Part shown: positions 1 through 9,378 of the stretch, piece by piece
Layout: every line of letters starts with the position of its first letter
How positions within the stretch are numbered: the stretch's first letter is position 1
Origin: Carex sylvatica
Lineage: Eukaryota; Streptophyta; Magnoliopsida; Poales; Cyperaceae
Length of the DNA stretch: 64,000 nt
Reading direction: 5' to 3'
Assembly (NCBI GenBank): GCA_964058845.1
Contig: CAXKVR010000036.1
Coordinates: forward strand, 248,001-312,000
The notes under the pieces: model-generated
The model's input: only the letters and a program-made list of their open reading frames with translations
Database searches by the model: none
What the model was told of the DNA's origin: nothing
Made by a program: the position numbers and the translations under genes

Positions 1-296
1 AAAGGAACAACTAGATTTTTATCTCTATGGTTAATTGAACTAAGTTATATCCTCCAATTAAGCATCTTGAGAGATGGCATTGTCAAAATTTTCACAAAGT
101 CCATTGAAATCCTCGCAGAATGTTATTTTGAATATATCATTCCTCCAAATGAGGTGAATTTTCTTTAAATGAAAACTTGCAGTTAGGTAATTGCATTACA
201 AATTACAAATCCATATTCAGGGTTGTAAAAATCACAACACAAACACACAACATTTGCCATGAGCACAGCAAAATTTGCTTAAGTAAATATTGATAC

Positions 297-814
297 CTAG
301 TCGAGAAACAGGACTGGACCGTACCAATTGGTATCATAGGATACACCTCTTTCGATCCATCCCCACTTTGTTGAGTCATGGCTTTCCTCAATGCCTAATA
401 ATTTCAAAATTCAAAAATGGGATCAAGTTCAGCTGCTCATACAAATTGGTAATATATATAAATTGTTATTATTTAAACCTGCTGTGCTCTGATGCGACCC
501 TGCCTCTCAGCAGCCCCTTTCTCCAGTGAAGCCTCAAGAGAGGCCTCCAGTTCTCTAACCCGAGCCTCCAATCCCTTGCATCTTCTCCTATAGAAAAACC
601 CTGGAGAAAATTATATTATTATATACAATCAATTCAAATAGGGTTTAGGGTTTATCACTTGTTTTTAGTTAGCCCAGAGTAATTGTGTAAAACAGTTGTA
701 AAGAAGGAATAAGTTACTTGAGAGAAAAACTGCAGTGGCGGAGATTGCCACGGTGGCAAAGGCAAGGGTGATGGAGGTGATGTGCCCCTCCCTTGCGTGA
801 GGAGAGGTCGCCAT
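297..814 (-). CDS. TrmO/TsaA-type tRNA (adenine(37)-N6)-methyltransferase homologue, 5' part (3 exons, continues off left edge)
   Basis: Three coding exons join in frame on the minus strand: 814-718 (32 codons plus 1 nt), 600-479, and 394-297, with GT..AG introns at 717-601 and 478-395; the last visible donor is at 296, so the rest lies outside the window. The 105 visible residues begin MATSPHAREGHITSITLAF, a hydrophobic segment at about residues 11-32 (signal anchor), then a basic RFFYRRRC stretch and a charged heptad-like coiled coil (about 41-75), then PIGTVQSCFSTR, the start of the TsaA/YaeB-like beta-barrel domain that uses SAM to N6-methylate t6A37 in tRNA-Thr. Plant TrmO homologues are recalled to have this same anchor-coiled-coil-TsaA order. 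Catalytic residues are not in view. The first intron carries a double telo-box-like motif (GGGTTTAGGGTTT, 643-655). A MULE lies just upstream. Family call is firm; localisation and activity are inference. Confidence 0.85.
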
Positions 815-891
815 TGAGGAGGCTTGAGGCTTGACTAAGAGTAAGAGAGGTGAAGGTACTCTTTCAAAACTAGCGTATACAGGCTGATCCA

Positions 892-921
892 AGCCCATAT
901 CAAGCCTTTTACTTTTGGGCC
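892..921 (-). promoter_or_regulatory. Paired Site II-type motifs upstream of the TrmO-like gene
   Basis: AGCCCA at 892-897 and TGGGCC at 916-921 lie about 80-110 bp upstream of the start codon. TGGGCY elements are known TCP-bound motifs enriched in promoters of plant translation and mitochondrial genes. They could also be within the 5' UTR, since no start site can be seen. Confidence 0.4.
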
Positions 922-1032
922 TTAACACTAAATTAAATTCATTTTTACTTCTACTAAATTGATTGTTACACATTTTTTTTTTTACAAATAAGTTATCACT
1001 TAAATTAATCCTGGAGAAAAATTAAAAAATAA

Positions 1033-1240
1033 GGGGATGTCTACAGTGCAGCAAACTAATTTTGACCGTAGTACAGCTAAATCAAAATAAATCACAGTCG
1101 TTAATTATATTTGTCGAATGGTTCAGATTAGATATCCCATTTAACTCTTATTATCCCATCTGACGTTAAATTAAGCAGAATTTTTTTTTTCGGAAGGATA
1201 AAATAGTCATTTTATACTTTTATTTTCTTACCCTCCGCTT
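1033..1240 (+). repeat. Left terminal inverted repeat of the MULE
   Basis: About 205 bp, matching the reverse complement of 8438-8645 with scattered substitutions and small indels. Shared blocks include GTCTACAGTGCAGCAAA at the tip and TCGGAAGG plus TAAAATAGTC near the inner edge. The adjoining sequence turns pyrimidine-rich, resembling a transcribed leader. Confidence 0.85.
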
Positions 1241-2551
1241 CTCTCTCGTCCGTTGGCACCTCCGCCTTCACCTTTCCCTACACAAAAAATGAGCATCTCC
1301 CGGCGATAAACCGAGCCGATGCCAAAAAAAAACGTTGGCATATGGCGTAGGTGCGTAGTTGGCGAAGAAAACACCGGCTTTTCTCTCCGTGCCAAACCAA
1401 AATCTCGATCCACTCCAAATCGAGCGCCAGACCTCCCTGCCTCCCGACCCAAAACCCTTCCCGCCTCTAGGCTCAATCCCTGCCTCTCCGCCTCTCCTCT
1501 TCTCCTCTTCGACCTTACTCCTGCCTCCTTTTTCTCTCGGTCGGCTGCGGCAGCGCGACTTTGGCAGGTGACTACGCCATTCCCTCTTCTCCACTCCGGT
1601 GGTACTCTCTATCTCTCTCTGTGGAACTCCGTCAATCAAGGCAAGTCTCCTTTCTCTCTCTTGACGTACTACGACTTGATTTTAATTGGGTATTTTGCAA
1701 TTTGCAAGATTCTTGAACAAATTAAGAGAAATTTGAGAAACTGATAGAACGAGACAGTAATGGCGAAATTCAAGGAGAAGAGTGAACATGAAATCCGTTT
1801 TTATTTGACTGAATCCCTTTAGATCTCATAAAACAAGAAGAAATGAAATGGAATTTGTATTGTATTCATTAATTTTCCATGTGTGCGATTACATTGTAAA
1901 CATTGATATTTTCAGTTGCTTAGAAATGCTTGAATTGTTGATGAAAAGCCTTTTTGTTGAATAAGCTTGATTTGTTTGATCTCCTCTAGTGATTTTCTGA
2001 TTTTAGTTTGGGTATTTTCTGATAGACTGGTACCAGGTTGCCTTTTTATCTTGAATTATAAATCAACTAGAGCAGATTGTGAAAATTATGCATTTTTGTG
2101 GGTGTAAATAGTGCATGTGTTTGCTTGCATTTTATATGCCATCACAAGTCATAACCTTGACCTAAATCTGACTTGTATAGGCAAACTGAAAAATAAATCT
2201 CACGTTCACAAGGTAATTTTGGAAGCCTACCAGTAAATAAAGGAACACAGAAAAATAAAATGATAAGTCCTTGTATGCTACTGGTAAGGTAATTGTAGTG
2301 GTATTGTACTGGTATGTATTATCAGTTTTTGTTATTTTTTGCAGTCATTTTTTTTTTCATTTATGTTGGACTGCTACAACCATATTTTTCCCGCCAATTA
2401 TGTTGTAGTTCTTCAAAGACTTTGCACAATTCATTTGGAGATTTCTAGACAGGTTATACTTTTGCAATACCCCCTCTTGCTTTCTTAAATGCTAATTCTT
2501 GTCAAAATGCCCAGAAGAGCCCTTGTAGTACTTAAACTGCAAAAAAGATAA

Positions 2552-3148
2552 TTACTGAACAGTCCGACATTTAGGCCCTAATTTTGTTGCAGATATCAGT
2601 AGTAAATACATTAAATTGTGAGGTAACAACATCAACATTTGCAATAGTAAAAATTTCTGTATGAGTGGTATGCATTCCACTACATTCAAGTACTCGTACT
2701 GAACGGTCCTCTCACAATTTGTTGCTAGTACAGCTCCAATCATCATCAATACAAAAGCACGAATGAAGTTTTCGTCATTGTCCTTCGTTATCTTGATCAT
2801 ATCTTCGAGGTTGTCCAAGGTGATTTTATAAAGATTTTGATCCTCAAATTGATTTTGCAGATGACTCTTAGGGATCTTATTGCGAATGTATTTATTTATA
2901 ATTATTCCTTCATCCTTCAAACCCATGATGCAATGGACATCTCTAGTTGTAAGCAGGATATGCTGATCCCGGATTAGGAAGGAACGAGTTGCAGGGCAAT
3001 AGCATTTTGCTAACTTGATAATCAACACACGGAATGTCGGTATGGCTGGTACTTTTAACATCGAACCTAAGCCTAAATTCTCTATACATTCTTTTTGCTG
3101 ATTTGATAAATGGTTGAGCAATTTTGAAAACTGAATACAGCTGTTCAT
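2552..3148 (-). CDS. Transposon-borne DUF1985/plant-mobile-domain-like protein (198-aa ORF)
   Basis: The ORF contains FSKLLNHLSNQQKECIENLG, a region with GSMLKVPAIPTFRVLIIKLA, then LTTRDVHCIMGLKDEG at about residues 66-81 and DENFIRAFVLMMIGAVLATN at about 124-143. This order (LS..Q...IE..GFG.L, xT..DVH.I.GL...G, F.R.FVL..IG..L) is what I know from the plant DUF1985/aminotransferase-like mobile-domain proteins found in MULEs and next to Ulp1-like protease domains. No Ulp1 catalytic triad is visible here. A perfect acceptor (CTTCCACAG) ends just before the second base upstream of the ATG, so the segment may be an internal exon whose first coding exon lies to the right. Past residue ~160 the frame degenerates into low-complexity sequence before the stop. 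Probably a remnant, not a host gene. Confidence 0.55.
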   Translation of the reverse strand: MNSCIQFSKLLNHLSNQQKECIENLGLGSMLKVPAIPTFRVLIIKLAKCYCPATRSFLIRDQHILLTTRDVHCIMGLKDEGIIINKYIRNKIPKSHLQNQFEDQNLYKITLDNLEDMIKITKDNDENFIRAFVLMMIGAVLATNCERTVQYEYLNVVECIPLIQKFLLLQMLMLLPHNLMYLLLISATKLGPKCRTVQ

Positions 3149-3379
3149 AACCTGTGGAAGGAGATTGTGTTATCTACTGCTATTGTTATTAAATATGCAA
3201 AATTGAACAAGCATGATAATTATCCAAATAAATGGAACTCACCATCTTTAACTTTTGTTGTTAAAAGGCAAGTTGACAGCAGAAAAGTCAGATTTGTTTG
3301 AACCCCTATTTTGGGAAAAAAATTGTTTCCTGGCATAAAAAAAAGAATATAAATTTAAATTAAATTAGGAAATGAATAG

Positions 3380-3610
3380 AGGGCTTGACCCTGATTTTTA
3401 TTCAAAAAAAAAGAAGGGGAGAGAGTACCTAAAATTATAATTTTTGAGGAGGATACGCCAGAGGAAGAGGGAGCCGTTGAGCAATTTTGTTTGACGTGTG
3501 AAGAGGAAGAATGGCAAAGTGAGCAGAGTGCTTCCGTAGATGAGGATGTCGAGAGAGGGAGGTTACCGGGGCTTCGTGTGAGGAGTAGGGCTCGAGGTCG
3601 AGGGGGCTAA
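3380..3610 (+). other. Open, acidic-to-basic reading frame of unknown function inside the MULE
   Basis: A frame open from 3380 to the TAA at 3608-3610 lacks a convincing ATG but has unusual composition for this AT-rich region: an acidic stretch (FEEDTPEEEGAVEQFCLTCE), CxxC, a further acidic run, then a basic end RVRSRARGRGG. The opposite strand is also open here, because the sequence is strongly purine/pyrimidine-skewed, and could give a leader exon to the minus-strand ORF at 2552-3148. Which strand codes, if either, cannot be decided by eye. Confidence 0.25.
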
Positions 3611-3755
3611 CAAAAGCGCCAATAACCGCTTAAATTGACCGTCGAAATTGGCGGGATCAAGAGTGATCGAGGAGGCTATGTGTCCGGTGGCGGGATCAGG
3701 AGTGCGTATCCGTGGTATCTCAATTTATGCATAGCCGACGTGTCTGGTGCGGGGA

Positions 3756-3819
3756 TATGCAGGGGCCAAATTATTTGTGCATTGAGACGTGCGGGGATAT
3801 GCAGGGGCCAAATTATTTT
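3756..3819 (+). repeat. Short tandem duplication
   Basis: The phrase GTGCGGGGATATGCAGGGGC followed by CAAATTATT occurs twice, about 34 bp apart, inside the MULE. Confidence 0.7.
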
Positions 3820-4312
3820 TTATTTCATTTTTATATATTTGTGTTTTTATATTTGATTTCTTTATATTACATTTTTTATATTCCTTTGTTTTCATTTTTA
3901 TATGTATTTTATATTCTTCTTTTTTTATATTTCATTTCTTTATATAACATTTTTATATTCATTTTTTATATTTCATTTTTTTATATTCCTTTTTTATATT
4001 TCAATTTTTTTGTAATATTTCATGTCTTTATAATACTTTTTTTTATATTCCTTATTTATTTCATTTTTTATATTTGTGTTTTTATATTACATTTTGTTAT
4101 ATTCATTTCTTTGTATTCATTTTTTATATTCATTTCTTTATATTTCATTTTTTTATATTCCTTTTTTATATTTCAATTTTTTTGTAATATTTTATGTCTT
4201 TATAGTACTTTTTTATTTCATTTTTTATATTTGTGTTTTTACATTTCATTTTTTTATATGCATTTATTTACCTTTCATGTTTTGTTATTTTCATTTCTTT
4301 ATATTCATATAA
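3806..4312 (+). repeat. Low-complexity TTTATATT/TTTCATTTTTTATA tract
   Basis: About 500 bp of irregular T-rich repeats built on TTTTTATATTCATTTCTTTATA units, with longer imperfect internal copies (compare about 3955-4030 with 4140-4210). Apparent reading frames here, rich in Phe, Tyr and Ile, are products of composition. Confidence 0.8.
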
Positions 4313-5233
4313 ATTTGAACTATGAAATTGACAAACAAAACATAAAGGTAAAGAAAATGAAAATCATCCAGTTTAACATAATAATCAGTACTCCACAATA
4401 ACAACATAAATTCGAACCACATGTCTCATGGACAGTTTCTTATTATTCTAATGGTTAATTTGGATAATTGATTTATTATAAGCTAAATTAGTTTTTTTAA
4501 TTAAAATTACTTAAGTCTATAATTATATATGCTATATTAAATAATAATATATTTTTAATTTTTAATGTGTAAAATATTTTTTTGATTTTTTCAATAACTA
4601 TATATATCTATACAAAATACAATTTGATATTTAATGTTATAACATATATCTATATTTTTTTGAGTCAGCTTGTCATTAATTTTCAATGTTATAACATATT
4701 TAAATTTTCTAATTATATTAACAATGTAAGTACAAGATAAAGAGAGAATATTCCAATCAAGTTTGGAGAAATTGAACTAATAATAGAAACAAATGGAATA
4801 TAAAATTAAAACGTTATGCTGGCTTAATAAATTTATAGTGATTATTAATTTAATAAAATTGTTAAATTAATATCAAATGTCTCAAAAGATCACATAAATT
4901 TTTGTATATGTGAGCTCTTATTTTTATCCTCACTCATAATCCTCATATAGCAATTGATAATCTGGTAGGTCAAAATCATTAAATGAATAAGATCTGTTAT
5001 TTAACTTCAAATATATAATAACTATATTAAACGTACATCGTCTATTATATAATTCTGTATAGCGTCTGCCTTGTCTTGAGAGGTCAGAGACACCATTTTG
5101 GAGTTGGTTGCTGTTGTTTTAGTTATCCGAGTTAAGAGTAGAATAATATTTTGAATGTTCTTTGTTGATTATGTTATTTTTTATGTTGTTAGTTATCCCA
5201 AATTGTGATGATTGTTAGTTATTTAGAGCATCC

Positions 5234-5345
5234 ACATCCCAGCAACTCAAATGAGTTTCTAAATAATTGTTAACTACTTTATAGAAATTATAGTCTCTAA
5301 AGTTTTTAACTCTCACATCTCTGAAATTAATTTTAAAGTTTCTAT
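5234..5345 (-). repeat. Dispersed repeat, reverse copy of 61820-61940
   Basis: Starts GAGCATCCACATC and carries ACTCTCACATCTCTGAAATTAA; its reverse complement matches the right part of the element near 61.6-61.94 kb. GAGCATC termini are common in plant MITEs. The inner boundary is unclear. Confidence 0.5.
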
Positions 5346-5761
5346 TATGTCACGTAAGCAATAAAATTAAAAGGTGAAATAATGTGTTACCGACTGAGCA
5401 ATTAGTTATTTTATAGGAAATATGATTCTTAATTTAGGTATTTGATATATTATGGATCTGCAGTTGTTAAAACCAGTTAGCTAAATTGGACTTAATTTTA
5501 AGAATTACACTAGTCCATAATTATATAAGCTATTTTAAATACTTATATAAATTTAGTTTTCCAATTACGTATATTAACAAAACCTAAAAAAATTAACTAT
5601 TTTATTGTCCTTTATATTTCTTTCTTGGAACCAAATATTTCAAGAATTCAATTCATTTCAAAAATAAGATCACATAAATTATTTGGACGTGAAATTATTA
5701 AATAAAAAAAGGAGATGAATTTGTTATATATCTCCATTCTATTATTAAGCACGTTAGGTGT

Positions 5762-5905
5762 CCGATCTGCCAACGGCTACAATTGAAAGATGAAATTTCA
5801 AATTTAATCTCAATCCTCCCATCACATAATTTGTCTTATTTTGATTAAATACATATGTTTTATGTGTAGAAATCTAAATTTAGTTAGAAACATGCTCGCC
5901 ACACG
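5762..5905 (-). repeat. Dispersed ~140-bp repeat, inverted copy at 51565-51707
   Basis: The reverse complement of this stretch (GTGTGGCGAGCATGTTTCTA at one end, GCCGTTGGCAGATC at the other) aligns along its length with 51565-51707. No coding content or terminal repeats were recognised. Confidence 0.6.
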
Positions 5906-6244
5906 TACTGCCACATGATGCATTACAATTGAAATTGAGATTCGTGCAGAAAAAATTGAATGGTCCAGATTTTGCACGGATTTTCTCAAACTTTGAGATA
6001 TCTGAGTGGATGCGAATTCGAAAAACAGTGTTACATTAACTGGAATACTAGAAGAATGTAAACAGTGTTACATTAAAAACTTGAAAAGTTTGTACAATGC
6101 CACTCATTACATTTTTATCTCAGCCTAAACTTCAAACTAATACCAGTACAACTAAAAAACTGGAATTATTTACAAAGAGAATAACACTACAATAAAAATA
6201 TAGAATGACAATATTCACTGGTGCAAGGGCCCTTGCTGCTCCTT

Positions 6245-6633
6245 TCACAAGGTCTCAGTCCATTGTCGTATCTTGGTAACTGTTTTATCTGTGAGCCCTG
6301 TCATGGTGGTAGTCTCCCCAGAGAACGTCCTCATATTCCTTTCGCAACATAATGCTCATCTCCCGGCCCCCCATATTGTGCTTCAGGAAATGCGATTGCA
6401 CAGCCCAGTCCCCGTGAAGCCACAAACCTCAAGTATTGTTTGCTGGTTTTGAATCGTTGGTTGAAATCTACAATATGCAAATACCCCCCTCCAGAAATTT
6501 TGTGAATATGCACATGATCATAAAATATGGTCTCTCATCTCTATCTCATCATTGGTGCACAGCCAGCATCCGTGTGTGATATTGCAGCCCCTTGCCAGTA
6601 GAACTTCCTGGATCAAGATCCATGCTTTGATAA
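6245..6633 (-). pseudogene. LINE reverse transcriptase C-terminal (zf-RVT) remnant
   Basis: One minus-strand frame reads KAWILIQEVLLARGCNITHG, then CWLCTNDEIEMRDHIL, an in-frame TGA where the family has Trp or a similar residue, then SCAYSQNFW; further on CCERNMRTFSGETTTMTGLT and DKTVTKIRQWTE. This is the plant LINE zinc-binding tail: a CxxC-H-C knuckle followed by the ERN.R.F block and a closing helix. Three internal TGA stops and the absence of upstream RT motifs (no YADD seen) show that it is dead and truncated. It is nested in the MULE, so it was captured by it or inserted later. Confidence 0.6.
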
Positions 6634-8437
6634 ATCTCAACATTTACAAGTCAACTAATCAATGTGGCATAAACAATAGAAAAATAGAAAGGAATCTGAT
6701 TTAATAAGAATCAATCACTGTGTTTCGAATATTCAAACAAACAAAAATTTGCCTTACAAATAATAAAGAATCAGACTTAGGAAATAAATGTCATGTCATT
6801 ATCAGGTTCTAAAGGTTAAATTGCCTTAAATTATTGCAAAGTTGGAATTATCATGGAATAAAATAAATTACAAAGTACATTTGTTTATCCAGTATATAAA
6901 TAGTTATCAGACACTTGATCTTGTCTCCCTTGCACTTCTTTAATTTTTATCTTGTTTCGTGTACCTGAAATCAAGTGAGACGCCATCCTTATCAAAATAA
7001 ACTTTTATCTTAGGTGATAATATGGACATCTTCAGAATTGAGTAAAAACAAAAAATTTACACAAGATCAATCATACAAATGCATACACTAAATTTTTATA
7101 GTAAACAATAATTTTGTGTACCAGTATGAACTGGCACAGAAAGCAGAAGGGAACAGGGTTTTGAATGTGAGGTGAAATACAGTTTCAAAGGAGGGGGTTT
7201 GTGTGTGCAAGTTGTTTGAATCGATGGGCATTCTCCGCCGTCATTGTGTAATCGTTACAAAATATAAGGAGATAAAAGCATCAAGGTTCACTCACAAAAT
7301 ACACTCTGATCAAGTACCACTTTGCTACTATTGATGTCAACTTTTCTCACATCATTTTACAAATCACAAATTAAGCACCTCAACTATTCTCACTACAGGT
7401 TCAGATTTGCATTTTGATAATATTTGTTATACCAACCAGAAAATTAGAACAAAAAATGAGAAATTTCTGGTACAGATCAATTTTATTAGTAAACACTCAA
7501 ACTAGTACATGCTTGAAATTGAAAGCGATTAGGTAAAAAAAGAATAGAGCAAAGTAAAAAATGCTTGAAAGCTTACCGGCTGGAAGCAAATACGGCCTGA
7601 ACTTGTACACAAATTTGGGAGGAGCAAAAGCGAAAGAAGAGGCAGAAAAAGGGTAAACTCAGTAAATTTATTGTACCAGTAAAAGATGTTATACCTGAAT
7701 AGGGAGACCAATAATGAGAGATTGTGTGAAATTGAAACCACGAAGTACTGTGAAGCACCTTAATTTCATTGTGCATATTTCATTTCAGGTCAAATAGATA
7801 ATCAGACAAAATTTTCTTCACATAAACTCTTAACTAGATGAGGTCTTTATTTTATGTCAACAAACCACAGTTATCAGGTGTTAGTTTGCCAGAAAAGCAA
7901 GGTTAGCAGGTGCTGGTCATAATTGGTACAAATCCAATTTGAAAACCTTAAACACTCTAATCATTTCTAATTAACCATTTGGAATCTCAAATTATCTCAA
8001 CAAACCAAAGTTACTTGTATGCGCAGGTTACGTGTCCCCAAGAAGTTCGAGGTTCTGCTTCGAGTGGAGAGAGAAAAGTCGCCCATGTCGTAGCGTTGAT
8101 TTCAGGAGAGCACAAGGAGAGCCTCTCCGGCCCCGGCCACCCTGTTTCTTCAAAGGGAACGACAAGAGAGGCTGTAGAGGTGGCTGCGGCTACCGTCACT
8201 GGAGTAGAGATAGAAGTAGGAATTGCAGAGGGTGGATTTGAGGAGGGCGACGGTATGGATGCCTTCGACCTACTTTCCTTCTGTAGCGGAGAGGGAGAGA
8301 AAAATCGAGGAAAGACAACTGGAGAAGTAGCGCTAGTGGTTTATCTTGAGGTAGGCGGAGGCGGCGAGGATGAGACAAGAGAGAAGACAGGCGGCTAGGA
8401 CGAGAGAGAAGCAGAAGCGGAGAGAAGCAGGCGACGT

Positions 8438-8645
8438 AGACGGAGTGTAGGAAAATAAGAAATAAACGGACTATTTTACCCTTCCGAAAAAGTTTTTTCT
8501 GTTTAATTTAACGTCAGAGACGATTATAAGAGTTATACAGCCTATCTAATCCGAGCCATTTAATAGATAAAATTAACGATTGAGATTTCATTTTAATTTT
8601 GCTACACTACAGTCAAAATCACTTTGCTGCACTGTAGACATCCCA
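8438..8645 (-). repeat. Right terminal inverted repeat of the MULE
   Basis: Inverted partner of 1033-1240. The terminal base differs between the two ends (G against T when both are read inward), which is why the boundary is known only to within one base. The flank AAAAAATAA starts at 8646. Confidence 0.85.
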
Positions 8646-8654
8646 AAAAAATAA

Positions 8655-9378
8655 ATATGTATATGATTTGTGTTTTATGGGTAATTTGGGAAGGAATTTT
8701 CTTTTCAGCAGATTAAAACAGTGCACTAGCGCAAATATTGAAACAGAGGATTTCGCTCCCTGCACGTTACAAATTGGAAATCTCTATGAATGATTTATGA
8801 TTGTTTTTAGTTTATGATACTGTCAATATCTCATTTGCCTGGTAACACCTCATTTCAATTGGCCACAGATGCTTGGAACCAGTAATCAGATAATTATTCC
8901 TATACAGAACCAATCCCCAGGCTGAGTTCAACAAACCAAGACAAATTTTATCATTCCAATGAAGTTCATTTGGACAAAGAAACCAAAACTAGTGTAAAGC
9001 AAACAAAAAAGGCATTGCCGTTTAACCTCGAGTGGCCATTAATTTCTAACTCACAACAATATAAAAACAAAGCAGCTAATAAAATCTGTGCAAGGCAAAC
9101 TTGAGAGCTGCATCAACTATGTTTCTCTTCATGAAAACAATAATACAGACACAAAAATGTAAAATGAAAGAAAAGATTGATCTACAGATTTAAGCTTACA
9201 ACCTGCCTCATAAAAATTAAATTGACCAAACAAGAAAACATCAGTAACAAAATATTGCAAGGGCACATAGAACAGTATCATGAGCTGGTAATTGCAATTC
9301 AGTCAATTTAAAATGCACAAAGCTATGTCTCCCTTTATTTGTCAGGTGCAACTCTAGGTAGATAAAAACCCTTATGGT
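8655..9378. other. Spacer downstream of the uL4 gene
   Basis: AT-rich sequence between the MULE right flank and the uL4 stop codon. It presumably includes the uL4 3' UTR (minus strand, just below 9379). I see no gene, repeat or structured RNA. Confidence 0.4.

Larger units (their letters stand above)
1033..8645. mobile_element. Mutator-like element (MULE), about 7.6 kb, with long TIRs and 9-bp TSD
   Basis: The left end (1033 to about 1240) and right end (8645 back to about 8438) are inverted copies about 80 percent identical by eye; both begin GGATGTCTACAGTGCAGCAAA (counted inward from the terminal one or two bases) and share GACGTTAAATTAA further in. The element is flanked by an exact direct repeat, AAAAAATAA, at 1024-1032 and 8646-8654. 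Long TIRs plus a 9-bp target duplication define the Mutator superfamily. Inside: pyrimidine-rich, promoter/leader-like stretches next to each TIR (about 1240-1640 and 8010-8430), a DUF1985/PMD-like ORF (2552-3148), a long AT low-complexity tract (3806-4312) and a LINE remnant (6245-6633). No MURA-type transposase was recognised, so it is probably non-autonomous, or its transposase is too decayed to see. It sits upstream of the TrmO-like gene. Confidence 0.85.

Noticed and set aside
1319..1744. 141-codon open frame next to the left MULE TIR
   Set aside because: It lies in the pyrimidine-rich leader-like zone, is open in overlapping frames on both strands, and has no domain.
3712..4401. 229-codon Phe/Ile/Tyr-rich open frame resembling a membrane protein
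   Set aside because: It is a translation of the T-rich low-complexity tract; the hydrophobicity follows from TTT/ATT/TAT codons.
7979..8398. 139-codon open frame on the plus strand beside the right MULE TIR
   Set aside because: Purine-rich composition keeps several frames open on both strands; no family features. It is more likely the untranslated leader-like part of the MULE read in reverse.
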